From Asinibacterium sp. OR53 (GTDB lineage: Bacteria > Bacteroidota > Bacteroidia > Chitinophagales > Chitinophagaceae), in contig NZ_KI911562.1 in NCBI RefSeq assembly GCF_000515315.1, positions 2,192,501-2,256,500 of the forward strand: a DNA stretch of 64,000 bases, given 5' to 3'. The translations under genes were made by a program, and so were the position numbers. Shown one piece after another: positions 8,758 through 18,977 of this stretch. The notes under the pieces were generated by a model. The model did no database searches and was not told the DNA's origin. It saw nothing but the letters and a program-made list of their open reading frames with translations. Each line of letters begins with the position of its first letter. The stretch's first letter is position 1.

Positions 8758-11124
8758 GTTGATACCGAACTGGAAGGCATAGTTGTCTACTTTCAATCCA
8801 TTCTGCCTGGTATCGGTCCATTCAAAATTTTTGAGACTCATCCAGCCGCCGTTCTGCAAGCGCGCAGGATCTTTTACTTTATAAGCAACATCGAGTCGTA
8901 TCAACACATACGAGAAGTCGATGCGGATACCGGTTCCCACGCCAATAGCCAGGTCGCGGCCCAGACGTGAAAATGAAAACTGTGCATCGGGATCTGCGCT
9001 GTTGTTTTTGATGTTCCAGATATTACCGATATCGGCATACAACGCACTGCCTATCTTGAAGCCGGCGATCGTCGTAAGGGGGAAACGGTATTCAATGTTT
9101 GCTTCTATCTGCATATCGCCAAACCGATCGTGGTACCTGCTGGTGGTGATCGTATCACTCGATAAAGAACTACCCGGACCCAGTTGCCGCAATGCCCATG
9201 CGCGCATGCTGTAAGGGCCTCCAGCTATGAACTGTTTGAAGAAAGGCAATGTTCTGCCGATAGCAGAATCATTTCCATAGTTGTAACCGGCACCAATGAA
9301 TCCCCGGTAAGCCAGTTCTGTTTTACCCATTTTGGTAGACTGCTTGTATTCGGCTTCTGCTTTGATGTAGCGATAAATATTATTGGTGAGGTCAGGTATC
9401 ATCCCGAATAACCCACCTGCCTCTTCCACCCCTAAACGGATAAAATGGCTTTTATTTTTATTGTTGGGATTGCTCACCGATCTGTACAATGTAAGACTTT
9501 GACTCAACACATTGCCTTCGTTGAAAGAAGCCCGCAGGAAAGGATTGATAGCGATCAGTTTTCTAAGACTGTCGAGTTTGTCAATACCGTATAATTCCAG
9601 GTTCAATGGTTTGTATAGCCAAAGATTATCTCCATTACGTTTCTGCACTTTCCATTCATAACCAAAGCTGGTTACGAGTGAACGCAGACGGTAAATATCG
9701 CGCCTGTCTACATAAGAACCATTGATGGAAAGCAGGGTCCTTTTGTTGTCAAGTGCTTTCAACGCTTTCCAGTTTTTGAAGGGCTGGATCAACCGGGGAA
9801 ATGCATAAGTATGCCCCAGACTGAGTAAGAATGTTTGCACCAGCCGGTCACTTGTTTGCGAGAATAAATTGAGTTCAACTCCCGTGCGCAGGGTGGTGAC
9901 GGACTGGATGGCCTGTTTCCATACATTTTTGTTGTGGTAAGAGAAGTTGGTAGAAACGCCCCAGGTATTACCCGATATGATATCGGCCCTGTTGAGACTG
10001 GTTTCCAGGTCTACGGTAAAACTTTGTTTAACAGCCGGTATGAGAAAATAATAGAGATCGATACTGTCTTTCCCCCTCACCACCGGTGTTACATCTACTT
10101 GCTGCCAGGCGCCGATCTGGCCAAGGTTGTTGATGGATTTGAGGTAGCTGTCTTCATTGTAAAGATCGCCGCGCCGGAGATAAGTATGTTCTCTGAGCGG
10201 ACGGTAATTGAAGAGTCCTTTTTTATAACGAAGAATGCCTTCTTTTCTCCTGATCTCATAAAAACCGAGCCCGTGTTGTGCAATCAGGCTGTCTGTGACA
10301 TCGCCCGACCTGGTCTCGGGATAATAATAATTGTTGGCGATATAGAATGGCTTGATGACAGCCGAATCGGTCACGGGTCGCTGTCGTATGTCTATATCCC
10401 AGGCGGGATTTTCTTTCCGGTGTTTGGCTGCTTCGGCAATCAGCTTTGCCTGCTGGAAAGGGTCGAGGGTGAGCGCCAGCAACCTGGCATCGGTACTGTC
10501 AACCTGCGCATAAATATTGTCGCGGGTAAACCTGAAGTAGCCGTTTTGCCGGTATAGACTTACGAGCCTGTCGAGTTCAGAGCTGATGATGCCCTTGCTG
10601 TAAGGGTTGCCCTTTTTGAGCAGGCTGTTCTTTTCCTGCTTACGCGTGAGGCGTTGCAGGTTGCTGTCGCTGAGCGTATAGGAAACGGAATCGATGGTAA
10701 CATTCTTCCCCGCTTCAATGATCATTTGGATATTGGTGCGCAACTGGTCTTTGAATGTATCGATGTTGACAGAGTCTTTGAAACGGGCGTAATAATATCC
10801 CTGCGAGTTCAGGTAAGCGTTCATGAAACTAATGGAACGGATAATATTCGTGCTGTCGAAGACCGGCGGGTTTTTGATACGGTCGAAGAAAAAGAACTGG
10901 CGAACCTTGCGGCTTTTCAAGCTGTCGTCCCAATAATTCTCCAGGTCGGTGGTTAACCTATTTTTCTCATCTTTGGAAAGATTCCCGTTCAGGATTACTT
11001 TATTGGAATAAACAAAAGGGCGGCCGATGGGATAGTTTTGTTTAGCGCAGGAACAGAACAACGCCAGTAAAAACAGCAGTGAAAAGAGACTGAAAAGGGA
11101 TATTCGTTTACCGTTCAAATACAT
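8746..11124 (-). CDS. tamL: TamL-type BamA/TamA-family outer membrane lipoprotein
   Basis: Outer-membrane 16-strand barrel of the Omp85 superfamily. In Bacteroidota the TamA counterpart is a lipoprotein named TamL and works with TamB in moving proteins or lipids to the outer membrane. The signal peptide ends LLALFCSCAKQNYPIG, with a lipid-acceptor Cys at about 26. POTRA-like repeats cover about 40-370 and the barrel about 380-792, with the conserved FKQFIAGGPYSMRAWALRQLGPG block (xRGF-like) and a terminal aromatic strand ending NLPF. 792 aa. No tamB is adjacent. Its start lies 5 bases from the divergent RNA methylase start. Confidence 0.82.
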   Translation of the reverse strand: MYLNGKRISLFSLFSLLFLLALFCSCAKQNYPIGRPFVYSNKVILNGNLSKDEKNRLTTDLENYWDDSLKSRKVRQFFFFDRIKNPPVFDSTNIIRSISFMNAYLNSQGYYYARFKDSVNIDTFKDQLRTNIQMIIEAGKNVTIDSVSYTLSDSNLQRLTRKQEKNSLLKKGNPYSKGIISSELDRLVSLYRQNGYFRFTRDNIYAQVDSTDARLLALTLDPFQQAKLIAEAAKHRKENPAWDIDIRQRPVTDSAVIKPFYIANNYYYPETRSGDVTDSLIAQHGLGFYEIRRKEGILRYKKGLFNYRPLREHTYLRRGDLYNEDSYLKSINNLGQIGAWQQVDVTPVVRGKDSIDLYYFLIPAVKQSFTVDLETSLNRADIISGNTWGVSTNFSYHNKNVWKQAIQSVTTLRTGVELNLFSQTSDRLVQTFLLSLGHTYAFPRLIQPFKNWKALKALDNKRTLLSINGSYVDRRDIYRLRSLVTSFGYEWKVQKRNGDNLWLYKPLNLELYGIDKLDSLRKLIAINPFLRASFNEGNVLSQSLTLYRSVSNPNNKNKSHFIRLGVEEAGGLFGMIPDLTNNIYRYIKAEAEYKQSTKMGKTELAYRGFIGAGYNYGNDSAIGRTLPFFKQFIAGGPYSMRAWALRQLGPGSSLSSDTITTSRYHDRFGDMQIEANIEYRFPLTTIAGFKIGSALYADIGNIWNIKNNSADPDAQFSFSRLGRDLAIGVGTGIRIDFSYVLIRLDVAYKVKDPARLQNGGWMSLKNFEWTDTRQNGLKVDNYAFQFGINLPF

Positions 11125-11129
11125 ACAGG

Positions 11130-11852
11130 ATGTTAAGCAAGAATGAACTCAAATATATTCAATCTTTGTGCCACAAAAAACAAAGGCAGGAGACGGGCCT
11201 TTTCCTGGCCGAAGGCCCCAAGCTGGTAGAAGAACTGTTGCACAGCGATTACAGGATCAAAAAGATACTCGCTACCGGCCAGTGGACTGAGGAACACGGA
11301 ACAAATCACCTTGTTGAGCAGGTAACTGAAGCGGAATTGGAAAAGATCAGCGCGTTGCAAACGCCTAACCAGGTATTGGCGATTGTAGAACAAAAGGCGC
11401 TTGTTACTGAACCAGTGATAGAGGGCCGCCTGAGCCTGGTATTGGATGGAATACAGGATCCCGGCAATATGGGAACCATTATACGTATTGCAGACTGGTT
11501 CGGTATTGAACAAATCATTGCCAGTGAAGATACCGTTGAGCTGTATAACCCCAAAGTGATCCAGAGCACCATGGGCAGTTTCATGCGGATAAAACTATGG
11601 TACAAACCGCTGACACATTTTTTATCTACTCTACAAGTTCCTGTATATGGTGCTTTGTTAACAGGAAATAATTTGTATGAACAACCGTTGCTGAAGGAAG
11701 GCGTTCTGGTAATCGGCAATGAATCGAAGGGCATCCGTCCGGAGTTGCTTCCGTTCATCAATCATCCGGTAACCATTCCCAGGATAGGAGGAGCAGAATC
11801 CTTGAATGCAGCGGTTGCTACCGGCATCCTGCTTTCCCACCTGATCAAATGA
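11130..11852 (+). CDS. TrmH/SpoU-family RNA 2'-O-methyltransferase
   Basis: Methylates a ribose 2'-OH in rRNA or tRNA using S-adenosylmethionine through the knotted SPOUT fold. An N-terminal substrate-binding domain (about 1-85, KNELKYIQSLCHKKQRQ...FLAEGPKLVEELL) is followed by the three SpoU motifs: LDGIQDPGNMGTIIRIADWFG, VLVIGNESKGIRPELL, and VTIPRIGGAESLNAAVATGILLSHL. 240 aa. It resembles RlmB/TsnR-type enzymes, but the target nucleotide cannot be set. It is convergent with the thioredoxin-like gene, with a 3-base gap. Confidence 0.88.
   Translation: MLSKNELKYIQSLCHKKQRQETGLFLAEGPKLVEELLHSDYRIKKILATGQWTEEHGTNHLVEQVTEAELEKISALQTPNQVLAIVEQKALVTEPVIEGRLSLVLDGIQDPGNMGTIIRIADWFGIEQIIASEDTVELYNPKVIQSTMGSFMRIKLWYKPLTHFLSTLQVPVYGALLTGNNLYEQPLLKEGVLVIGNESKGIRPELLPFINHPVTIPRIGGAESLNAAVATGILLSHLIK
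11150..11157 (-). promoter_or_regulatory. -7 box of tamL
   Basis: On the minus strand this reads TATATTTG (TAnnTTTG), 25 bases before the tamL start. It lies inside the first codons of the divergent methylase gene, so the two genes must share promoter DNA. Confidence 0.5.
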
Positions 11853-11855
11853 TCT

Positions 11856-12335
11856 CTACAGTTTGTGCAATTGGCTGGCCAGTTCGGCTAGCGGAACATT
11901 TTGCATATAAGAACTGATCAGGTTACCATTCTTATCATATAAAGCTGCAAAAGGAACACCGGTCATTTTATAATAATTACGAAGGAAAAAAGAATTGCCT
12001 TCGGTGCCGGTAACGATATTGGGGTATTTATATACTTTATGTTCCTGCACGAACTGGTTAACAGCCGCTAAAGGAAAATAAGTGATCATCACAACAGACG
12101 CCTTATCAAAATCATGAACACGCTTGAAAAAAGCATCCATCATCACTTTGCAATGATCACAATCGGGAGAGAAGTAAATGAGCAGGATGGGTTTGCCCAT
12201 AGGCAATTCCGTAGCCCTGTATAGTTTGGCGTCACTCTTAACAATTTTGAAAGGGGGCAATTTGCCGCTTTGTGCACAAACAAGGCTGGCGCCGGATAAA
12301 AACATTGCCAGAAGCAGGGTAAAGTATTTTTTCAT
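11856..12335 (-). CDS. Thioredoxin-like (TlpA/AhpC-TSA) periplasmic protein
   Basis: Has a signal peptide (MKKYFTLLLAMFLSGASLVCAQ) and then a thioredoxin fold: KPILLIYFSPDCDHCKVMMDAFF holds a CxxC site of sequence CDHC instead of CGPC, and MTGVPFAALYDKNGNLI contains the cis-proline loop (GVP). 159 aa. Likely a periplasmic thiol-disulfide protein, though reduction partners are unknown. It lies between the methylase and the fructan locus and appears unrelated to either. Confidence 0.75.
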   Translation of the reverse strand: MKKYFTLLLAMFLSGASLVCAQSGKLPPFKIVKSDAKLYRATELPMGKPILLIYFSPDCDHCKVMMDAFFKRVHDFDKASVVMITYFPLAAVNQFVQEHKVYKYPNIVTGTEGNSFFLRNYYKMTGVPFAALYDKNGNLISSYMQNVPLAELASQLHKL

Positions 12336-12420
12336 ATTTGGGAATGATTGATAGAGCTACCGGCAATTTAAGCAATTGTTGTTGCTTATGCCTGCTCCGG
12401 TTTGCCGGCAGCTTTTATCA

Positions 12421-13938
12421 TTACCAGGTACTTTTCAACGGGGTATGTACCAATTTTTTAATAATGAGGTCTTTGGAAGCTTTCACCGCCAGCCGGTGAT
12501 AGGGCTGGTGAGGGAAGAATATCTCTGTCATTACACTCAGCCCTCCATCGGCAAACAATTCTACCGAACTCCTATCAACTACGAAGTCCAGCTTTATGCC
12601 GGCAGCCTGGCTGAAGCGTGGCGCTGTATGCCTTCCGGCGAAACCCTTTTTGAAATCTATTTCGCCCGAACGTGAGCGATCAATATAATATTGATGAGAC
12701 AGGGCATCATAACCAATCTCTACTTGCTCACCTGCTTCATTGAACAATACCAGTGAAAGATCCTCGGCTTTATCTGCCTCCAGTTGCAACCGGAAAGGTT
12801 GCCCATCGATACCCAGCGATTGGGTAAGATCGATACTGGAATGAACGGCCAACTGACTTTTCACTACCGGCTTCTTTTCAATAACATGCATGGCAGATAC
12901 AGGTGCCGATGCCACCAGCCATTCCTGTTTTACCTGTTTCAAACTTAATACACGTGGGATGGTCATAGCACTTCTCCAAGGGGAAGTGGGTACTACATTG
13001 GCATAGTTCCAGTTACTCATCCAGCCCAGGAAAATTCTTTCTGAACCGGTGTTGGACCAGGTAACACCTGCGTATTCATCCGGCCCGTAATCGATCCACC
13101 TGGTGCGGGTATCAACGGGTGTGAATTGATGACCGTTGAAGTTCCCAACAAAATATTGCGTGGCAGAACCTCCATTAGGACCTCCGGGATTCAGATTCAC
13201 GATCAGTACCCAATGTTGTTTGCCATGCTCATCAGCTAATGTAAACAGATCGGGACATTCCCAAACACCGCCATGTGCTCCAAACGCTTTACCAAACTCG
13301 CTTTCTTTGGTCCACTCTTTTAAATTGGGTGAAGAGAAAAAGCTGATGCAATCTTTGGTGGCTAGTGTCATGATCCATTTGTGTTGCGGTTCATACCACA
13401 TCACTTTCGGATCGCGGGAATCAGTGATGCCGGGATTCTTCAACACGGGGTTGCCTGCATATTTGGTCCAGGTCTTGCCATCGTCCAGACTGTATGCCAG
13501 GCTTTGATGTTGATAATCGTTTCTCTTTGCACGCAGTGCCGCTGTATCATGGTGTGTGAAGATGGCAACGAGTGGCGTTTGCCCACCGGTTCCAAATCCA
13601 GTGGTATTGTGTTCGTCCACTACGGCACTGCCCGAGAAAATATACCCCAGGCTATCTGGATACAACGCAACCGGCTGATGTTGCCAATGCATAAGGTCAG
13701 TGCTGGTAGCATGCCCCCAGTGCATAGGACCCCATACCATTGCACCGGGATAGTACTGGTAAAAAAGATGGTAAGTGCCTTTGTAGTACAACATTCCATT
13801 GGGATCGTTCATCCATTTTTCTTTGGGAGAGAAATGGATCTGCGGGCGGTGTGGTTCCTGGTAGGTGGACTGCGCCTGCGATGACAAGGTGGTAACTATG
13901 ACCATCAACAAAGCAGGTATCCGAATATGGTTCTTCAT
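12421..13938 (-). CDS. Glycoside hydrolase family 32 (exo-levanase/fructanase)
   Basis: Releases fructose from fructans or sucrose. Signal peptide of about 23 residues, then the five-bladed propeller with all three acidic residues: WMNDPNG (nucleophile Asp about 45), SRDPK (stabilising Asp about 176) and WECPD (acid/base Glu about 227). The C-terminal beta-sandwich covers about 350-505 (SSVELFADGGLSVMTEIFFP). 505 aa. It is last in the minus-strand run after SusC and SusD (31-base gap), as in fructan loci. There is no lipobox, so it is probably periplasmic. Exo action on levan is inferred from context; inulin or sucrose use is possible. Confidence 0.9.
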   Translation of the reverse strand: MKNHIRIPALLMVIVTTLSSQAQSTYQEPHRPQIHFSPKEKWMNDPNGMLYYKGTYHLFYQYYPGAMVWGPMHWGHATSTDLMHWQHQPVALYPDSLGYIFSGSAVVDEHNTTGFGTGGQTPLVAIFTHHDTAALRAKRNDYQHQSLAYSLDDGKTWTKYAGNPVLKNPGITDSRDPKVMWYEPQHKWIMTLATKDCISFFSSPNLKEWTKESEFGKAFGAHGGVWECPDLFTLADEHGKQHWVLIVNLNPGGPNGGSATQYFVGNFNGHQFTPVDTRTRWIDYGPDEYAGVTWSNTGSERIFLGWMSNWNYANVVPTSPWRSAMTIPRVLSLKQVKQEWLVASAPVSAMHVIEKKPVVKSQLAVHSSIDLTQSLGIDGQPFRLQLEADKAEDLSLVLFNEAGEQVEIGYDALSHQYYIDRSRSGEIDFKKGFAGRHTAPRFSQAAGIKLDFVVDRSSVELFADGGLSVMTEIFFPHQPYHRLAVKASKDLIIKKLVHTPLKSTW

Positions 13939-13969
13939 GTAAAAGGTTTTATACGCACAGAATATGTGA

Positions 13970-15679
13970 TCAGTACCCGGGGTTTTGTTTATATAAACCG
14001 TTGGTAAATGTAATCTCCGATTGAGGGATTGGCAAATACTCGTCGCGGCCTGCAGTGAATTTTGCTGTTGCTAAAAAAGACCTCCTGTTTTTTTCAACAG
14101 CGATATAGGCATTCAATGTTGGTTCAGCAATACCCCAGCGTACAAGATCAAAGAAGCGGGATCCTTCCGTTGCAAACTCCAGCCTTCTTTCCCATTGCAA
14201 TGCTTTGCGTGCATAATCCTGGGTCCAGCCGGTGGCAGGATAAGGTTGGATATTGTATTTGGACGGGAAAGTACCATCGGCTTTTTTAAGTCTTCCTGTG
14301 CTGGCTGCCGCTCTTACCCTGAGCTGGTTGATCAATGGCAAAGCATTGTTTTGTTGTCCCAGTTCAATATAAGCTTCTGCCTGTATCAATAAAATATCAT
14401 CGTAGCGAAGCACATCTTCATTCAATGCAGTGCCCATGAATGGCCCGAGCTTCAGGTAAAACGGACTGTTCGCCAGCTGTTGGTGACGCATAGTATGGAA
14501 GTTTCCATACACACCCGGATCGCGTACCCAGCTGTTACTAAAAGGCCTGGTATTATCGTATTTGTAAGGATGTCCATCGATGCCAACGGTATGATCCAGG
14601 CGGGGATCTACTGTTGCCGTGCTGAGATCAGCGATGCTATTATTGAAATTATCAAAATTGGGCAAACCATTGATATCTGTTGTATGCGCATTGACCAGGT
14701 TCTGACTCGCAGCATGGAAACCACAACAACCATACTGTGGCGCACCGTGCGGATAATTCAAACCATCTTCAAAAGCCAACCGGCCGTTGGTGGTACCATC
14801 ATTGATGCTGAACTGGATCGCAAAAATAGACTCGGGTCCGTTCTTGGTTTCAGCTAAAAAGTTATCACCGATATCTGCGCTCAAAGCATATTTACCCGAT
14901 GAGATCACTGCCTGTGTTAAGGCCACTACTTCCTGCAGCCTGGTTTTGTTGATGTTGATCACCTGGTGTTTGTCGTCCTGCTCGTAAGCCTGGTATAATT
15001 TTAGTTTTGCCAGGTAAGCCTGTGCTGCCAGTTTGTTGGCCCTGCCGAGTTCTGGTTGCGATACAGGTAAATTGTCAATCGCATATTGAAAATCGGCCGC
15101 GATCTTATTCCAGGAATCATCGTTCTTCAGATTATTGGAGGTCTTCAGGATATCTGCATCGGTGGCAGTCTCATCGAAAATGGGAATGTTTTTGTACAGG
15201 CGCTTCATCGTAAAATAACTATGCGCCCGCAGGAACTTCAGTTCGGCCAAACGGATTTTCTTGTTAGGGAAGCTGGCATCGGGGATGGCATTCACGGCGC
15301 GTATGGCTACATTGGCCCTTGAAATGGATTTGAACAGGTTTTGCCAGGTGCGGGAAACGAAAGCGCCCATGGTAGGCGCTACCAGGTTATAATGTTCCAT
15401 GGCGTCGATTTCACCAACATCACTGGTTCCGCCACCGCCTTTGTATGCGTCGTCTGAACGAACGCTGCCATAAGCCCAGTTACTATAGATGGGACCGATC
15501 ATATCGCCATTGCCAATAGCGGCATAAGCGGCTGTTACCAAGCCTTCCACAGCAGTGGGTGATGTGAGGTCTGTAGATGATAATACGCCTGTTGGTGTAT
15601 AGTCCAGCGCTTTTTTACAGGAACCCAATAACAAGAGACCTGATAAAACGGTGGATGATAATATTATTTTAGTTTTCAT
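13970..15679 (-). CDS. SusD/RagB-family nutrient-binding lipoprotein (fructan locus)
   Basis: Surface lipoprotein that forms the lid of its SusC partner and binds the glycan. The signal MKTKIILSSTVLSGLLLLGSC has its lipid Cys at 21. Typical SusD blocks: LRAHSYFTMKRLYKNIPI (TPR region), then RYDDILLIQAEAYIELGQQNNALPLINQLRVRA, WERRLEFATEGSRFFDLVRWG and YLPIPQSEI near the end. 569 aa. It starts 19 bases after the SusC stop. Fructan specificity is inferred from the neighbouring GH32 and fructokinase. Confidence 0.92.
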   Translation of the reverse strand: MKTKIILSSTVLSGLLLLGSCKKALDYTPTGVLSSTDLTSPTAVEGLVTAAYAAIGNGDMIGPIYSNWAYGSVRSDDAYKGGGGTSDVGEIDAMEHYNLVAPTMGAFVSRTWQNLFKSISRANVAIRAVNAIPDASFPNKKIRLAELKFLRAHSYFTMKRLYKNIPIFDETATDADILKTSNNLKNDDSWNKIAADFQYAIDNLPVSQPELGRANKLAAQAYLAKLKLYQAYEQDDKHQVININKTRLQEVVALTQAVISSGKYALSADIGDNFLAETKNGPESIFAIQFSINDGTTNGRLAFEDGLNYPHGAPQYGCCGFHAASQNLVNAHTTDINGLPNFDNFNNSIADLSTATVDPRLDHTVGIDGHPYKYDNTRPFSNSWVRDPGVYGNFHTMRHQQLANSPFYLKLGPFMGTALNEDVLRYDDILLIQAEAYIELGQQNNALPLINQLRVRAAASTGRLKKADGTFPSKYNIQPYPATGWTQDYARKALQWERRLEFATEGSRFFDLVRWGIAEPTLNAYIAVEKNRRSFLATAKFTAGRDEYLPIPQSEITFTNGLYKQNPGY

Positions 15680-15698
15680 GATGATTCAATTTTATGGG

Positions 15699-18600
15699 TT
15701 AAAATGAAGCGTTGACACCGAATGAGAATGTTCTGGGGATGGGTATCGGATCAAGACTGATGCGCTCCGGATCGGGACTTTGGTATTTCTTGCTCTTGAG
15801 CGTCAGCAGATTTTCGGCCATCAGGTAAAAACGCAGTCTTGAAAAAATAGATCTCGGAATGATGGTGTAACCCAATTGAACGTTACGCAGTTTAAAATAA
15901 GAGGTGTTCACAATGAAGTAGTCGGAAGTCCGGCTTTCGTTGTTGTTGTCTTTCAGCGTCAAAGCAGGAATGGTAGTATTGGTGTTGGTGGGCGTCCAGC
16001 CATTGAATACGCCGGGGCCTACGTTTTCCCTGCTTTTCATGATGTTGTTGTACAAGGTATACACATCAAATCCTGATCGTCCGCCAACACCTGAACCGAA
16101 AAGAGACAGATCAAATTGCTTGTAACTCATGTCTATCCTAGCACCGTATTCCAGGGAAGGCAATGTGGTACCTATCCAGGTTCTGTCGTTGTCATCAATT
16201 TTACCATCGCCATTGACATCTACATAACGGATGCGGCCCGGGCCTGCGCCAATCTGTGAGGGAGCTGCATTCACATCGGCCTGCGACTGGAAGAGTCCTG
16301 CGGTTTTATAACCGAAGATGTCAAACTGCGAATGACCAATGATGGTATTGAGCAGGTTGCCGGGATAAGCCGGGCGAACATTTTCGGGTAACTCTGTGAT
16401 CTTATCCCTGAAATGAGAAAAGTTCAGTGTTACATTGTATTTGAAATCACCTGTCTGCGGACCATGATAACCCAATACGAGTTCCCAGCCTTTGTTGCTT
16501 TTGGAAGCGCCGTTCACTGCTTTCGATTGACCTTCGCCCAGCGCCGATGCAACAGGTGGTACGATCAGGATACCTGTTGTATTTCGCGTGAAATAATCAA
16601 ACGAACCAAAGATCTTATTGCTGAGAATAGAAAAATCTATACCCGCGTTGATCTCATCGGTAGTTTCCCATTTGAGTCCGGGGTTGGCCGCCTGTGTTTG
16701 CACAAAGCCTGAAGGCAAAGTACCGGTAGAAGCGCCGGACAAAGAGTAGGCGGTACCAATGTTCATGTATTGCTCCCAGAAACCACCTACGAGTTGCGAC
16801 AATACAGTGCCATACCTGGTATCGAACAATCCAAAGCGAGCGAGATCGCCGATCTGCTGATTACCTACACGGCCTATACCCACCCTTGCCTTTAACTCGG
16901 AGAACAGCCGGTTGTTTTTCATGAAACTTTCTTTTTCGATTCTCCATCCCAATGAAGCTGCGGGAAAAATTCCGTACTGGTTATCGGAACCAAACCTGGA
17001 TGAACCATCACGGCGTACGGTTAATGCAGCCAGGTATTTATTCGAGAAGCTATAATCGATGCGGCCGAATTGAGAGAACAACTGATTTCCTGTAGAACCT
17101 CCGGAAACAGTGGTATTGCCCGTACCTGCATTCAGCGTGAAATATTCCTGGGTCTGGATGGCGAATTTTTCTTTCTTGGTGGTCTGGAAGTCCAGCGTGG
17201 TTTTGATGTATTCCGTACCTGCCAGGAATTTGAAATGATGATTGGCATTCAGGTCCCAGTTGTATCGCAGTGTATTGGAGAAAGTGGTACTCAGGAAATG
17301 ATTCTGATCGAAAGAGAGGCTATTGGTAGTACGGTTCAATGCGCCTTCTGAAAAAGTAGGAGTGATCACTTTACTCAGATAAGTAGCATTGTCTGCTCCG
17401 AAATTGGATTTGAAAAAGAGGTTTTTTACAGGTTGAATTTCAACAAATACGTTACCGAATGTGCTCAGGCGGTTGGCATTGTTCCATTTGGCCAGGTCTT
17501 GCATGTGCAGCGGATTATTCCGGTCTGAATAACCTGCACCCAGTTCTCCTGCATAGGTAGTACCATCTTTCTGGTACACCGGAATAGTGGGCGCTAACGT
17601 AACGGCTAAGAATGTGGTAAGGGCGCCACCCAAATCTTTGGCCGCCAGTTTTTCATTCGAATTGGACATGCGAAGGTTTACACCAAAAGTGACTTTGTCA
17701 TTAAAAGCATGGGTGATGGCGTTGATGCTTCCACCGATGCGGTTGTAGCCAGTGAATCGCAACATGCCCGAATTATTCAATTGGTTCAGGTTGATCTCGA
17801 GCGATGAACTTTTATTTCCCACAGATGCGGTAAGACTGTTGCTGGTAACGATACCTGTTTTGTACATCACGCTTTGCCAGTCGGTATTTCCCACCGGTGT
17901 GTTGGGATCGCCGCCAACAAATGGTTGAAGCGATACGCTGTTCAATACGGGATTGTTGTAATCTTTGTTCCAATCGAAATTATAGATCTGGCCATATCCG
18001 GCAGTTGGATCCTGTTTGTCGTTGACAGAAGCCTGCCATAAGGCTTTACCCCTATCCAGTGAGTTCAGCATTTTTAACCGGAATGGTTTTTCCGACTGGA
18101 ATGCAGTGCTGCTGTTGAACTGGAAATCTACTTTGCCATTGGTGTTCCCACCGTTCCGGGTAGTCACAATGATTACACCATTAGAGGCACGTGAACCATA
18201 AATAGATTCTGCAGACGCATCTTTCAAAACTTGTACAGAAGCAATATTGGCAGGGTCCAGGTTCTGAAATACCTCGGGTCTCGTAGTAGGTATACCGTCT
18301 ATTATATACAGCGGATCATTGTTGCCGAGCGTATTGGCACCCCTGATGAGTATCCTGCTCGTTGATCCGTTCGGAGAGCCGCTTTTTTCGATATATAGAC
18401 CTGCAACCCTGCCTTGTAACGCCTGCATAGCATTGCCTGAAGTATTGTTTTTGACAGGCGCCATATCTACAACTGCTACAGAACCCGTCAAGTCTTGTTT
18501 TCTTTGTGCGGTATAACCAACGATCACCACATCTTCCAGCGCTTTGCCGGCAGCCGTTAAGATGATATCTATTTGTTGTTTTCCTTCTACAGCAACCGTT

Positions 18601-18839
18601 CGGGATTCGTATCCAATATAGCTGACCAGTATGAATTTTACTTTGTTGGGAACTGTGATGCTGAATTTACCTTCAGCATTGGTGGCGGTACCACCGGCAG
18701 CACCCTGGAAGGTAATGTTGGCGCCGGCCAATGGTTCATTGGTGCGTGCGGCCCTGACAGTACCGGTTAATTGTTTTTGTGCATTGGCATATTGCAATGC
18801 AAAGAGCATTACAATCAAAAAAAGCAGGTTCTTTTTCAT
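15699..18839 (-). CDS. SusC/RagA TonB-linked outer membrane protein (fructan locus)
   Basis: TonB-dependent channel that imports oligosaccharides with SusD. Signal peptide MKKNLLFLIVMLFALQYANA, then a carboxypeptidase-regulatory-like domain (about 22-100, LTGTVRAARTNEPLAGANI), a TonB-box-like segment around DVVIVGYTAQRKQDLTGSVA, a plug domain with ESIYGSRASNGVIIVTTRNG, and a long beta barrel ending in FSFGVNASF. 1046 aa from ATG 18839, chosen over 18863 because the signal peptide begins there. Part of the minus-strand fructan run. Confidence 0.93.
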   Translation of the reverse strand: MKKNLLFLIVMLFALQYANAQKQLTGTVRAARTNEPLAGANITFQGAAGGTATNAEGKFSITVPNKVKFILVSYIGYESRTVAVEGKQQIDIILTAAGKALEDVVIVGYTAQRKQDLTGSVAVVDMAPVKNNTSGNAMQALQGRVAGLYIEKSGSPNGSTSRILIRGANTLGNNDPLYIIDGIPTTRPEVFQNLDPANIASVQVLKDASAESIYGSRASNGVIIVTTRNGGNTNGKVDFQFNSSTAFQSEKPFRLKMLNSLDRGKALWQASVNDKQDPTAGYGQIYNFDWNKDYNNPVLNSVSLQPFVGGDPNTPVGNTDWQSVMYKTGIVTSNSLTASVGNKSSSLEINLNQLNNSGMLRFTGYNRIGGSINAITHAFNDKVTFGVNLRMSNSNEKLAAKDLGGALTTFLAVTLAPTIPVYQKDGTTYAGELGAGYSDRNNPLHMQDLAKWNNANRLSTFGNVFVEIQPVKNLFFKSNFGADNATYLSKVITPTFSEGALNRTTNSLSFDQNHFLSTTFSNTLRYNWDLNANHHFKFLAGTEYIKTTLDFQTTKKEKFAIQTQEYFTLNAGTGNTTVSGGSTGNQLFSQFGRIDYSFSNKYLAALTVRRDGSSRFGSDNQYGIFPAASLGWRIEKESFMKNNRLFSELKARVGIGRVGNQQIGDLARFGLFDTRYGTVLSQLVGGFWEQYMNIGTAYSLSGASTGTLPSGFVQTQAANPGLKWETTDEINAGIDFSILSNKIFGSFDYFTRNTTGILIVPPVASALGEGQSKAVNGASKSNKGWELVLGYHGPQTGDFKYNVTLNFSHFRDKITELPENVRPAYPGNLLNTIIGHSQFDIFGYKTAGLFQSQADVNAAPSQIGAGPGRIRYVDVNGDGKIDDNDRTWIGTTLPSLEYGARIDMSYKQFDLSLFGSGVGGRSGFDVYTLYNNIMKSRENVGPGVFNGWTPTNTNTTIPALTLKDNNNESRTSDYFIVNTSYFKLRNVQLGYTIIPRSIFSRLRFYLMAENLLTLKSKKYQSPDPERISLDPIPIPRTFSFGVNASF

Positions 18840-18896
18840 AGCGCAGTTTTTAATGGTTGGCAATCCTGAGGAATTGAAAATGAGCAGATGCTCGGG

Positions 18897-18912
18897 TGCG
18901 GCATCAGCCGCA
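18897..18912 (-). repeat. Short hairpin between fructokinase and susC
   Basis: 6-bp stem TGCGGC/GCCGCA with a 4-base loop in the 138-base gap before susC. There is no T-tract, so it is not a simple terminator. It could be an mRNA processing or stabilising hairpin within the fructan operon. Confidence 0.4.
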
Positions 18913-18977
18913 TGGCTAATTGTGATGGCAATCGCATAAGTGTTGGGGTTTTAGGTTGTATGTGCAGTGAATTCTTT

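Noticed and set aside
9934-10557. 207-aa open frame opposite tamL
   Set aside because: It is antisense to a clearly real Omp85 gene, has no recognisable motif, and looks like a shadow frame.
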